Shown here piece by piece: positions 35,328 to 42,918 of a stretch of 64,000 bases of DNA (positions are counted from its first letter, which is position 1; each line of letters opens with the position of its first letter). The stretch spans positions 1 to 64,000 of the forward strand of contig JAZJZX010000012.1 in the NCBI GenBank assembly GCA_040389445.1, in the 5' to 3' direction. The stretch comes from UBA5189 sp040389445 (GTDB lineage: Bacteria; Chloroflexota; Limnocylindria; Limnocylindrales; CSP1-4). The notes under the pieces were generated by a model, which saw only the letters and a list, made by a program, of their open reading frames with translations, was not told the DNA's origin and did not search any database. A program made the position numbers and the translations under genes.

Positions 35328-35329
35328 GC

Positions 35330-36157
35330 ATGCCGCTTCGCAGCTACAAGGCCACCTCTCCCGGGATGCGGCAGATGACTCGCTCGACGTTCGAGGAGAT
35401 CACCACCGACCAGCCGCACAAGCCCCTGCTCGAGCCGCAGATCCGTGCCTCCGGCCGGAACAACGCCGGTCGGCTGACCGTTCGTCACCGTGGTGGCGGC
35501 GAGAAGACGCACTATCGCCGGATCGACTTCAAGCGAGACAAGTACGGCGTGCCGGCGCGCGTCGCAACGGTTGAATACGACCCGAATCGTTCCGCGCGGA
35601 TCGGGCTGCTGCACTACCGCGACGGCGAAAAACGCTACATGCTCATGCCGCATGGCGTGAAGGTCGGCGACGTTGTCGTCTCGGGGCCGGACGCGGAGGC
35701 TCGGGTCGGGAACGCGCTGCCGATCGCCAACATTCCGCTGGGGACCACCATCCACAACATCGAGCTCGTCCCCGGCAAGGGCGGCCAGATCGTCCGGTCG
35801 GCCGGCGTCTCCGCCCAGCTCCTGGCCAAGGAGGGTGAACTCGCACAGGTGCGCCTCCCCTCCGGCGAGGTGCGCCGGGTCCCGATGAAGTGCATGGCCA
35901 CGATTGGTCAGGTCGGGAACCTCGAGCACGAAAACCAGAACCTCGGCAAGGCCGGCAGGGCTCGCCACATGGGCCAGCGACCGGAAGTCCGTGGCGTCGT
36001 CATGAACCCGCGCGACCATCCCCACGGCGGCGGTGAGGGCAAGTCCCCAACCGGGATGCCGCCGAAGACCCCATGGGGCCAGCCCGCGATGGGCTATCGC
36101 ACGCGCAGGGGCAAGACCACGTCGCGTCTCATCGTTCGCTCGCGGCACCGGAAGTAG
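35330..36157 (+). CDS. rplB: 50S ribosomal protein L2
   Basis: The 275-aa protein is needed for subunit joining and peptidyl transfer. The C-terminal signature VVMNPRDHPHGGGEGKSPTG with its conserved histidine is intact, as are GRNNAGRLTVRHRGGG and KGGQIVRSAGVSAQLLAKEG. ATG at 35330 gives MPLRSYKATSPGMRQM and follows the rplW stop directly. Confidence 0.97.
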   Translation: MPLRSYKATSPGMRQMTRSTFEEITTDQPHKPLLEPQIRASGRNNAGRLTVRHRGGGEKTHYRRIDFKRDKYGVPARVATVEYDPNRSARIGLLHYRDGEKRYMLMPHGVKVGDVVVSGPDAEARVGNALPIANIPLGTTIHNIELVPGKGGQIVRSAGVSAQLLAKEGELAQVRLPSGEVRRVPMKCMATIGQVGNLEHENQNLGKAGRARHMGQRPEVRGVVMNPRDHPHGGGEGKSPTGMPPKTPWGQPAMGYRTRRGKTTSRLIVRSRHRK

Positions 36158-36175
36158 CGGGGAGGCGCAAGAAGC

Positions 36176-36460
36176 ATGTCTCGTTCCATCAAGAAGGGCC
36201 CGTTCATCGAGGCCCGCCTCCTCGGCCGCATCGAAGAGATGAACCGGCGCAGCGAGAAGAAGGTCGTCAAGACCTGGTCGCGTGCATCCGTCATCTTCCC
36301 GACGTTCATCGGCCACACGGTCGCTGTCTACAACGGCCGCAAGCACGTCCCGGTCTACGTGACCGAGAACATGGTTGGCCACCGATTCGGTGAGTTTGCC
36401 CCGACCCGCACGTACCGCGGGCACGGCAAGCACACCGATCGGTCGGCGAGCCCGAAGTAG
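36176..36460 (+). CDS. rpsS: 30S ribosomal protein S19
   Basis: The 94-aa protein of the 30S head interacts with S13 and the A-site finger. It shows MSRSIKKGPFIEARLLGRIE, the TWSRASVIFPTFIGHTVAVY core and the HVPVYVTENMVGHRFGEFAP block. It starts 18 nt after rplB with GGGGAGG upstream. Confidence 0.97.
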   Translation: MSRSIKKGPFIEARLLGRIEEMNRRSEKKVVKTWSRASVIFPTFIGHTVAVYNGRKHVPVYVTENMVGHRFGEFAPTRTYRGHGKHTDRSASPK

Positions 36461-36473
36461 GAGCGGCCCCACC

Positions 36474-36812
36474 GTGCGTGTTTCCGCCACTGCCAAGTAC
36501 CTCCGCGGCTCCACCCGGAAGGCCCGCCTGGTTGTCCAGGCCATCAAGGGCCGCTCCGTGGAGGAGGCTGCCGCCGCGCTGCGGTTCATGCCGCAGCACG
36601 CCGCCAAGGACGTCGCCCGCGTGCTCAGGAGCGCGACGGCCAACGCCGAGAACAACCTCAACATGGCTGCCGACGAATTGGTCGTCCTCGATGCCCGTGC
36701 AGACGAGGGTCCGGCCATCAAGCGCTGGCGGCCACGCGCCCAGGGTCGGGCATTTCCGATCCACAAGCCGCAAACCCATATCACCGTGATCGTCGGAAAC
36801 CGGGAGGCCTGA
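36474..36812 (+). CDS. rplV: 50S ribosomal protein L22
   Basis: The 112-aa protein has a beta-hairpin that lines the exit tunnel, here KRWRPRAQGRAFPIHKPQTH. The N-terminal ATAKYLRGSTRKARLVVQAI and the central ANAENNLNMAADELVV blocks are standard. GTG at 36474 gives the normal N terminus; the longer frame overlaps rpsS and is rejected. rpsC follows after 3 nt. Confidence 0.96.
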   Translation: MRVSATAKYLRGSTRKARLVVQAIKGRSVEEAAAALRFMPQHAAKDVARVLRSATANAENNLNMAADELVVLDARADEGPAIKRWRPRAQGRAFPIHKPQTHITVIVGNREA

Positions 36813-36815
36813 TCG

Positions 36816-37487
36816 ATGGGACACAAAGTCCACCCGTACGGCTTCCGCCTCGGGGTGACACGAACGTGGACCGCCAAGTGGTACCACGACAAGGAATACA
36901 CATCCCTCCTCCAGGAGGACATCACGATCCGCAAGCTCGTCAGCGCGCGGCTCGCCAACGCGAGCGTCAGCGGGCTCGAGATCGAGCGGAACTTTGGTCA
37001 GGTCACCGTGACGGTGCACACGGCGAAGCCGGGCATCGTGATCGGGAAGGGCGGCCAGAACGTCGAGATCCTCCGCCAGCAGATCGGCGCGCTGACCAAG
37101 CGCAAGGTCAAGCTGGAGATCAAGGAGATTCGCCAGCCCGAGCTTGACGCCTACCTGGTTGCGATGAACATCAGCCAGCAGCTGAGTCGCCGGATCGCCT
37201 TCAAGAAGGCGATCAAGCAGTCGATTCAGCGATCGATGAAGGCTGGTGCCAAGGGCGTCAAGATCATGGTCTCGGGCCGTCTCGGTGGCGCCGAGATGGG
37301 TCGACGCGAGTGGGACAAGGAAGGGCGCATTCCGCTCGGTACGCTCCGAGCGGACATCAGCTACGGCCAGGTCCATGCCCACACGACCTACGGCCGGATC
37401 GGCGTCAAGGTCTGGATCTACCGGGGCGACATCGCACCGGAGCGGCCACCGATCGCTCCGTCCGTGATCGTCGGACAGGGGGTCTAG
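36816..37487 (+). CDS. rpsC: 30S ribosomal protein S3
   Basis: The 223-aa protein lies at the mRNA entry and carries helicase-relevant basic residues. A KH type II domain with VIGKGGQNVEILRQQIGALT covers about residues 60-110; the C-terminal domain contains GVKIMVSGRLGGAEMGRREW and HTTYGRIGVKVWIYRGD. MGHKVHPYGFRLGV is the family start. Confidence 0.97.
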   Translation: MGHKVHPYGFRLGVTRTWTAKWYHDKEYTSLLQEDITIRKLVSARLANASVSGLEIERNFGQVTVTVHTAKPGIVIGKGGQNVEILRQQIGALTKRKVKLEIKEIRQPELDAYLVAMNISQQLSRRIAFKKAIKQSIQRSMKAGAKGVKIMVSGRLGGAEMGRREWDKEGRIPLGTLRADISYGQVHAHTTYGRIGVKVWIYRGDIAPERPPIAPSVIVGQGV

Positions 37488-37490
37488 CCG

Positions 37491-37925
37491 ATGCTGCTTC
37501 CCCGACGAGTCAAGCACCGCAAGGTCATGCGAGGCCGCATGTCCGGGCAGGCCAAGGGCGGCCATTTCGTCGCCTTCGGCGAATACGGCCTGGCGACCCT
37601 CGAGCCGGCCTGGATCACGAGTCGACAGATCGAGGCGGCCCGACGCGCCATGACCCGCTCGGTCAAGCGCGGCGGCAAGATCTGGATCCGGGTCTTCCCC
37701 GACAAGCCGGTGACCAAGAAGCCCGCCGAGACGCGGATGGGCTCGGGCAAGGGCGCGCCGGACCACTGGGTCGCGGTCGTCAAGCCCGGTCGCATCCTGT
37801 TCGAGATGGCAGGCGTGGGCCATGACGAGGCACGCGAGGCGATGCGCCTGGCCAGCCACAAGCTGCCCGTGGCGACGCGCGTCGTCGTCAAGGAGTCCGC
37901 CGTGACGGAGGGAACCGATGACTGA
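37491..37925 (+). CDS. rplP: 50S ribosomal protein L16
   Basis: The 144-aa protein shapes the A-site tRNA elbow region. Conserved blocks are MLLPRRVKHRKVMRGRMSGQ, FGEYGLATLEPAWITSRQIE, RRAMTRSVKRGGKIWIRVFP and the GSGKGAPDHWVAVVKPGRI loop. It overlaps rpmC by 8 nt. Confidence 0.97.
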   Translation: MLLPRRVKHRKVMRGRMSGQAKGGHFVAFGEYGLATLEPAWITSRQIEAARRAMTRSVKRGGKIWIRVFPDKPVTKKPAETRMGSGKGAPDHWVAVVKPGRILFEMAGVGHDEAREAMRLASHKLPVATRVVVKESAVTEGTDD

Positions 37926-38142
37926 CATCGGCAAGGTTCGGGAGCTGTCGGACACGGAGCTCGAGCAGGCCCTTCGCGATGCGAAGCAGGACCTCTGGAG
38001 TGCCCGGTTCGCCCTGTCCACCCGGCAACTGAATGACACGAGCACGATCCCGCAGACCCGACGCCGGATCGCCCGGATCCTGACGGTCCAGCGCGAACGG
38101 CTCACCCCGCGGACGGTCTACGCCGCCCGGAAGTCGGCGTGA
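37918..38142 (+). CDS. rpmC: 50S ribosomal protein L29
   Basis: The 74-aa two-helix protein sits by the tunnel exit near L23. It has KVRELSDTELEQALRDAKQD and RFALSTRQLNDTSTIPQTRR, then RRIARILTVQRER. ATG at 37918 overlaps the end of rplP by 8 nt, suggesting coupling. Confidence 0.95.
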   Translation: MTDIGKVRELSDTELEQALRDAKQDLWSARFALSTRQLNDTSTIPQTRRRIARILTVQRERLTPRTVYAARKSA

Positions 38143-38150
38143 GGAATTCC

Positions 38151-38579
38151 ATGATGCATGCACCCACCGTGCCCGAGCGGGGCCAGCGCAAGACGAAGAC
38201 CGGACGGGTCGTCAGCGACAAGATGGACAAGACGATCGTCGTGTCCGTCGAGCGGCTGACCCGGCATCGGCTCTACAAGCGCGTCATTCGATTGTCGACC
38301 AAGTTCAAGGCCCATGACGAGACCAACGACGCCCACGTGGGCGACACGGTGCTCATCGAGGAGTCGCGGCCCCTGTCGGCAACCAAGCGATGGCGCCTCA
38401 TTCGAGTCATCCAGCGCGCGGGCGATCACGGCTCGGTCGCGGACATGGTCGGTGAGGAAACCGCCGTGACCGAGGCCATCCATGGCGCGGCCCATCCGGG
38501 CCGGACTCGCCAGGAGTCCACCGCCGAGACCGCTACCGATACTTCCGACACCGTCGAAGCGCCCGGGGAGGAAGCGTGA
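38151..38579 (+). CDS. rpsQ: 30S ribosomal protein S17 with acidic C-terminal extension
   Basis: The protein has 142 aa, with the S17 fold in residues about 12-90 (GRVVSDKMDKTIVVSVERLT, KFKAHDETNDAHVGDTVLIE, ESRPLSATKRWRLIRVIQRA). A tail of about 50 residues rich in Glu, Thr and Ala follows; standard S17 has about 85 aa. ATG at 38151 is preferred because GAGGA lies 5 nt upstream; an in-frame GTG at 38139 that overlaps rpmC is possible. The stop overlaps rplN by 4 nt. Confidence 0.93.
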   Translation: MMHAPTVPERGQRKTKTGRVVSDKMDKTIVVSVERLTRHRLYKRVIRLSTKFKAHDETNDAHVGDTVLIEESRPLSATKRWRLIRVIQRAGDHGSVADMVGEETAVTEAIHGAAHPGRTRQESTAETATDTSDTVEAPGEEA

Positions 38580-38944
38580 TTCAGCCCCAGTCCCGTCTCA
38601 AGGTGGCCGACAACACGGGCGCCCGGACGATCCAGTGCATCCGCGTGATCGGCCGGTCGCTCAAGACCACGGCCGGCGTCGGTGACGTCATCATCGCGAG
38701 CGTCAAGCAGGCCATTCCGAACGCTGCCGTCAAGAAGGGCGACGTTGTTCGGGCGGTCGTCGTTCGTACGGCCAAGGAATACGGCCGTCCGGACGGGAGC
38801 TACATCCGGTTCGATGAGAACGCAGCGGTCCTGATCAACAACCAGGGGAATCCTCGCGGGACCCGGATCTTCGGCCCGGTGGCGCGCGAACTGCGTGACC
38901 GCAACTACATGAAGATCGTCTCGCTCGCCCCGGAGGTGCTGTGA
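38576..38944 (+). CDS. rplN: 50S ribosomal protein L14
   Basis: The 122-aa protein forms an inter-subunit bridge. It shows MIQPQSRLKVADNTGARTIQ, the KGDVVRAVVVRTAKEYGRPD block and the C-terminal GTRIFGPVARELRDRNYMKI with normal spacing. GTG at 38576 overlaps the rpsQ stop (GTGA), and its own stop shares one base with the rplX start. Confidence 0.97.
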   Translation: MIQPQSRLKVADNTGARTIQCIRVIGRSLKTTAGVGDVIIASVKQAIPNAAVKKGDVVRAVVVRTAKEYGRPDGSYIRFDENAAVLINNQGNPRGTRIFGPVARELRDRNYMKIVSLAPEVL

Positions 38945-39384
38945 TGGCGCGGGTCTACGAGCACGGCCGTCCGACTCGGGTCCCCGAGATCCGTCGCGGG
39001 GACACGGTCGTGGTGCTTGCCGGCAAGGACGCCGGCAAGCGCGGCAAGGTTGAGAAGGTCATTCGTCGCACCGCCAGCGCAACCGCGTTGCGCGTGCCGT
39101 TCCGCCGTGGGACCAACACCAGCGGGACGGCGGTCGTCGTCGAGGGTCTCAACATCGCCAAGCGCCACACCAAGCCTCGCCAGAGTGCAGGCCGCACGGA
39201 CCGCGTGCCCAAGGTCCAGCAGGGCGGGATCCTCGAGATCGCGATGCCGCTCGATGTGTCGAAGGTGATGCTGGTCTGTCCGAGCTGCGACCTCCCGACG
39301 AGGATCGGCCATTCGACGCTCGAGGACGGCCATCGCGTCCGTGTCTGCAGCCATTGCGGCAAGGCCGTGGAGGTGACGGCATGA
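38944..39384 (+). CDS. rplX: 50S ribosomal protein L24 with C-terminal zinc ribbon
   Basis: The 146-aa protein has the KOW domain of L24 at residues about 14-55 (IRRGDTVVVLAGKDAGKRGK) and the EGLNIAKRHTKPRQ segment. Residues 107-142 hold CPSC and CSHC (Cys112, 115, 135, 138), a complete four-Cys ribbon; the first pair corresponds to a remnant known in some L24 proteins, but a full pair of CxxC motifs is uncommon. ATG at 38944 overlaps the rplN stop by 1 nt; a GTG at 38941 would add one Met. The stop overlaps rplE by 4 nt. Confidence 0.95.
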   Translation: MARVYEHGRPTRVPEIRRGDTVVVLAGKDAGKRGKVEKVIRRTASATALRVPFRRGTNTSGTAVVVEGLNIAKRHTKPRQSAGRTDRVPKVQQGGILEIAMPLDVSKVMLVCPSCDLPTRIGHSTLEDGHRVRVCSHCGKAVEVTA

Positions 39385-39926
39385 TCACGAGCAACCTCCG
39401 CGATCGGTACCAGGCGGACGTCGTGCCCGGTTTGCAGAAGCAGTTCGAGTATGCGAACCCGATGGAGGTCCCGCACCTCGAGAAGATCGTCGTCAACATC
39501 GGCCTGGGCGAGGCGTTGACCAACGCCAAGGCGGTCGACGCGGCCGCCCGGGACCTTGCACAGATCACGGGCCAGAAGCCGATCGTGACCCGCGCGAAGC
39601 GTTCGATCGCCCAGTTCCGCGTGCGGACGGGCAATCCGATCGGCTTGAAGGTGACCCTGCGGGGTCAGCGCATGTGGGACTTCCTGGAGCGGTTCTCGCT
39701 CCTTGCGCTCCCTCGTATCCGCGACTTCCGCGGGATCCCCGGACGATCCTTTGACGGAAGGGGCAATTACACCATCGGGCTCAAGGAGCAGATCGCGTTC
39801 CCTGAGGTCGATTACGACAAGGTGGACCGTCTCCGAGGGCTGGAGATCACGATTGTGACAACGGCAAAGACGGACGAGGAATCCCGGCGCCTGCTGGAAC
39901 TCCTCGGCCTGCCGTTCGCCTCGTAG
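39381..39926 (+). CDS. rplE: 50S ribosomal protein L5
   Basis: The 181-aa protein binds 5S rRNA and contacts P-site tRNA. Conserved blocks are EKIVVNIGLGEALTNAKAVD, AKRSIAQFRVRTGNPIGLKV, FRGIPGRSFDGRGNYTIGLK and EQIAFPEVDYDKVDRLRGLE. ATG at 39381 overlaps the rplX stop (ATGA); the upstream extension of the frame lies inside rplX and is rejected. Confidence 0.97.
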   Translation: MITSNLRDRYQADVVPGLQKQFEYANPMEVPHLEKIVVNIGLGEALTNAKAVDAAARDLAQITGQKPIVTRAKRSIAQFRVRTGNPIGLKVTLRGQRMWDFLERFSLLALPRIRDFRGIPGRSFDGRGNYTIGLKEQIAFPEVDYDKVDRLRGLEITIVTTAKTDEESRRLLELLGLPFAS

Positions 39927-39940
39927 GCGGGGAGGAGACC

Positions 39941-40126
39941 ATGGCCAAGAAGTCGATGATCGCCAAGGCGAAGCGAACCCCGAAGTTCCCGGTTCGCGGA
40001 TATCACCGGTGCACGGTCTGCGGGCGTCCGCGGGCATTCATGCGCCGATTCGCCCTGTGCCGGATCTGCTTCCGGGAGCGCGCCCTCGTCGGCGAGCTGC
40101 CGGGCGTCACGAAGTCGAGCTGGTAG
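39941..40126 (+). CDS. rpsZ: 30S ribosomal protein S14, zinc-binding type
   Basis: The 61-aa short form (type Z) has four zinc ligands in CTVCGRPRAFMRRFALCRIC and ends in LPGVTKSSW, all diagnostic of the C+ paralogue. It starts 14 nt after rplE with GGGGAGGAG upstream and ends 7 nt before rpsH. Confidence 0.97.
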   Translation: MAKKSMIAKAKRTPKFPVRGYHRCTVCGRPRAFMRRFALCRICFRERALVGELPGVTKSSW

Positions 40127-40133
40127 GAAGCCG

Positions 40134-40532
40134 ATGAACATTTCTGATCCGATCGCGGACATGCTCACGCGTGTTCGCAATGCCTCGCGGGCGCGCCATC
40201 TCGAGGTGGCCGTCCCCGCGTCGCGGACGAAGCGTGAGATTGCCCGCATCCTCAAGTCCGAGGGCTTCATCGCCGACTGGACCGAAGAGCAGGCGGGTCC
40301 CGGCACGGTCATCAAGGTGACCCTGCGGTACGTGGACGGCAAGGTGCCGGTCGTTTCCGGGCTGAAGCGCATCAGCAAGCCCGGCCTGCGTGTCTACGCG
40401 GGCAAGACCGACATCCCGCGTGTTCTCGGGGGCCTCGGCATCGTCATCGTCAGCACGAGCCAGGGGATCATGACCGGCGCGCAGGCCCGCAAGGCCGAGC
40501 TCGGCGGCGAAGTCCTGGCGTACGTCTGGTAG
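40134..40532 (+). CDS. rpsH: 30S ribosomal protein S8
   Basis: The 132-aa protein is a central-domain assembly protein and, in E. coli, the repressor of the spc operon. It has DPIADMLTRVRNASRARHLE, IARILKSEGFIADW and the C-terminal GIVIVSTSQGIMTGAQARKA signature. Start and length are normal; rplF follows after 7 nt. Confidence 0.97.
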   Translation: MNISDPIADMLTRVRNASRARHLEVAVPASRTKREIARILKSEGFIADWTEEQAGPGTVIKVTLRYVDGKVPVVSGLKRISKPGLRVYAGKTDIPRVLGGLGIVIVSTSQGIMTGAQARKAELGGEVLAYVW

Positions 40533-40539
40533 GCGGACG

Positions 40540-41091
40540 ATGTCACGAATTGGTCGCCTCCCCATCGCCGTGCCGGCCGGAGTCGATGTCACCATCGACG
40601 GCCCGAGTGTCACGGTGAACGGGCCCAGGGGCACGCTGAGCCGAACACTCCACCCGGACATGCTGGTGCGTCGCGAGGAAGAGACGCTCGTCGTCGCGCG
40701 TCCGACCGAGCAGAAGATGCACAAGCAGCTGCACGGGCTCACGCGCACGCTGGTCAACAACATGATCGTCGGCGTGACCACGGGGTACCGCAAGGGCCTC
40801 GAGATCACCGGCGTCGGCTATCGTGCCGTCCTCGTCGGACGGAAGCTCCAGCTCAGCCTGGGATACAGCCACCTCGTGGAGATCGATCCGCCCGAGGGCA
40901 TCAGCTTCGACGTCGAAACACCCACGAAGCTCGCTGTCGTGGGCATCGACAAGGAACTCGTCGGCCAGGTTGCGGCCAAGGTCCGCGCCAGCCGCAAGCC
41001 CGAGCCGTACAAGGGCAAGGGCGTGCGGTACGCCGGTGAGGTGATCCGCCGCAAGGCCGGCAAGGCCGGCAAGGTCGGCGGGAAGAAGTAG
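40540..41091 (+). CDS. rplF: 50S ribosomal protein L6
   Basis: The 183-aa protein lies near the sarcin-ricin loop. Two similar domains are visible, beginning MSRIGRLPIAVPAGVDVTID and GYRKGLEITGVGYRAVLVGR; the C-terminal signature PEPYKGKGVRYAGEVIRRKA is intact. It ends in a Lys/Gly-rich tail (KAGKVGGKK). Confidence 0.97.
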   Translation: MSRIGRLPIAVPAGVDVTIDGPSVTVNGPRGTLSRTLHPDMLVRREEETLVVARPTEQKMHKQLHGLTRTLVNNMIVGVTTGYRKGLEITGVGYRAVLVGRKLQLSLGYSHLVEIDPPEGISFDVETPTKLAVVGIDKELVGQVAAKVRASRKPEPYKGKGVRYAGEVIRRKAGKAGKVGGKK

Positions 41092-41110
41092 ACATCAGAG
41101 GACGACAGGG

Positions 41111-41473
41111 ATGACGCAGCTCGCCAGCCGCGGCGCCGCACGCCAAAAGCGCCACGAACGGATCCGCCTCCATCTGGAGGGGGGTCCTGAGCGGCCGCGC
41201 CTTGCGGTCTTCCGCAGCCTGAATCACATCTACGCGCAGGTCATCGACGATTCGACGGGCAAGACCCTTGCTGCGGCCTCGTCCCTGGAGCAGGAGCTTC
41301 GCTCCGGCACGGGAACGAAGACGCAGGAGGCGGCCGCCGTCGGCCAGCTCCTCGCCACGCGGGCGAAGTCCGCAGGGGTGGAGCGAGTCGTTTTTGACCG
41401 AGCCGGCTATCGATATCACGGGCGCGTCAAATCGCTCGCCGAAGCGGCCCGCAAGGCCGGACTCGACTTCTAA
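41111..41473 (+). CDS. rplR: 50S ribosomal protein L18
   Basis: The 120-aa protein binds 5S rRNA with L5. It shows RPRLAVFRSLNHIYAQVIDD, TLAAASSLEQEL and the C-terminal VVFDRAGYRYHGRVKSLAEA with GLDF at the end. It is 19 nt after rplF and 9 nt before rpsE. Confidence 0.97.
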   Translation: MTQLASRGAARQKRHERIRLHLEGGPERPRLAVFRSLNHIYAQVIDDSTGKTLAAASSLEQELRSGTGTKTQEAAAVGQLLATRAKSAGVERVVFDRAGYRYHGRVKSLAEAARKAGLDF

Positions 41474-41482
41474 GGAGCTGAC

Positions 41483-42016
41483 GTGGCACGGATCGATCCC
41501 AACAAGCTCGCGCTCGAGGAGCGCGTCGTCCAGATCAATCGCGTGGCAAAGGTCGTCAAGGGCGGCCGACGCTTCAGCTTCAGCGCGGTCATCGTGGTCG
41601 GCGACGGCGCCGGCCACGTCGGCGTGGGGCTCGGCAAGGCGGGCGAAGTCCCGGAGGCCATCCGGAAGGGCGTCGAGGACGCGAAGAAGCACCTCATCAA
41701 GATCCCGATGGTCGGAACGACGATCCCGCACGAGATCCGGTACGAGTTCTCGGCCAGCAGCGTGCTGCTGAAGCCGGCCTCGCAGGGCACCGGCGTCATC
41801 GCCGGTGGTTCCGTTCGAGCCGTGGTCGAGTCCGCGGGCATCCGGGACATCCTGTCGAAGGTCCATGGGTCCACGAACCCGGTCAACGTGACGCGCGCGA
41901 CGCTCGAGGCGCTGCGGGGTCTGCACTCTGCCGAGGAACTCGGTGCGCGACGCGGGATCGTCCTGCGGAGCCGAATCGCCGGGCAGCCCGCCGGGGAGGT
42001 GAACCGTGGCCGGTAA
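41483..42016 (+). CDS. rpsE: 30S ribosomal protein S5
   Basis: The 177-aa protein affects decoding accuracy. The double-stranded RNA-binding fold contains VVKGGRRFSFSAVIVVGDGA and GHVGVGLGKAGEVPEAIRKG; the C-terminal domain has GTGVIAGGSVRAVVESAGIR and SKVHGSTNPVNV. The N-terminal tail is short. GTG at 41483 has TAAGGAG upstream. It overlaps rpmD by 11 nt. Confidence 0.97.
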   Translation: MARIDPNKLALEERVVQINRVAKVVKGGRRFSFSAVIVVGDGAGHVGVGLGKAGEVPEAIRKGVEDAKKHLIKIPMVGTTIPHEIRYEFSASSVLLKPASQGTGVIAGGSVRAVVESAGIRDILSKVHGSTNPVNVTRATLEALRGLHSAEELGARRGIVLRSRIAGQPAGEVNRGR

Positions 42017-42227
42017 TCTGCACATCACCCAGGTCAAGAGCACGATCGGGCACATCGCGCGCAACCGGGCCACCATCAAGGCCCTCGGTCTTCACGGGAT
42101 CGGCAGCAGCGTCGACGTCGTGGACAACGAGGCCACTCGCGGCATGGTCCGTCAGGTCAGATTCCTCGTATCGGTCGAGGAGCATCCCGCGGCAGGCGTT
42201 GCCCCCGACGCCCAGGAGAAGTCATGA
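42006..42227 (+). CDS. rpmD: 50S ribosomal protein L30
   Basis: The 73-aa protein has the bacterial L30 core LHITQVKSTIGHIARNRATI and LGLHGIGSSVDVVDNEATRG followed by MVRQVRFLVSVEE. About 13 extra residues follow the usual end. GTG at 42006 lies within the end of rpsE, and the stop overlaps rplO by 4 nt (ATGA), so all three genes should be coupled. Confidence 0.95.
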   Translation: MAGNLHITQVKSTIGHIARNRATIKALGLHGIGSSVDVVDNEATRGMVRQVRFLVSVEEHPAAGVAPDAQEKS

Positions 42228-42916
42228 AGCTCCACGACCTCCGGCCTGCGCCGGGCTCCCACACCAGGAAGCGGCGGGTCGGTCGCGGCATTGCGGCCGG
42301 CCAGGGAAAGACCGCGGGCCGCGGCACCAAGGGCCAGAAGTCCCGGGCCGGCGGCTCGATTCCCGCCTGGTTCGAAGGTGGCCAGACACCCCTGCACGTC
42401 CGAATTCCCAAGCTGCGGGGCTTCCGCAATCCCTTCAAGATCGACTACGAGATCGTCAACGTTGGCGCCATCAGCCGACTCGTGGACCTCGGGGTCCTCG
42501 AGAGCGGTGAGATGCCCGGCACGAAGAAGGCCAAGGCAACACCTGCGCCGATCACCGTCAACCAGGAGATCCTCCGCGCCGCCGGGCTGGTCCGCAGCCT
42601 GAACAAGCCGATGAAGATCCTGGGGCATGGTGACGTGTCCGTCGCCCTGTTCGTCGTTGCCGACGCCGTCAGCGCGTCGGCGCGAACGAAGATCGAGGCA
42701 GCCGGAGGTTCTGTCTCGCTGCTCGAGGTTCCGACCCGCCCGCTCCAGGCGCTCGGCCTGGGCATCGATGCGGACGTCGCAACGGATGTCGTCGCGAACG
42801 TTACGGACGAGAACCCCGGGGACGCGGGCGCTCCGGTCGTCGCGGCGCCGTCTGACGCCCCAGCCGACGGTGCCGTTGCGGACGAGGATCTCGCGAGCGA
42901 CACGGCGGACGCCTGA
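42224..42916 (+). CDS. rplO: 50S ribosomal protein L15 with acidic C-terminal tail
   Basis: The protein has 230 aa, with the usual N-terminal RNA-binding extension (KRRVGRGIAAGQGKTAGRGT, GQKSRAGGSIPAWFEGGQTP) and globular domain up to about 172. The last 55-60 residues are acidic and Ala/Asp/Pro-rich and absent from standard L15 (about 146 aa). ATG at 42224 overlaps rpmD; secY starts 2 nt after the stop, as in most spc operons. Confidence 0.96.
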   Translation: MKLHDLRPAPGSHTRKRRVGRGIAAGQGKTAGRGTKGQKSRAGGSIPAWFEGGQTPLHVRIPKLRGFRNPFKIDYEIVNVGAISRLVDLGVLESGEMPGTKKAKATPAPITVNQEILRAAGLVRSLNKPMKILGHGDVSVALFVVADAVSASARTKIEAAGGSVSLLEVPTRPLQALGLGIDADVATDVVANVTDENPGDAGAPVVAAPSDAPADGAVADEDLASDTADA

Positions 42917-42918
42917 CC

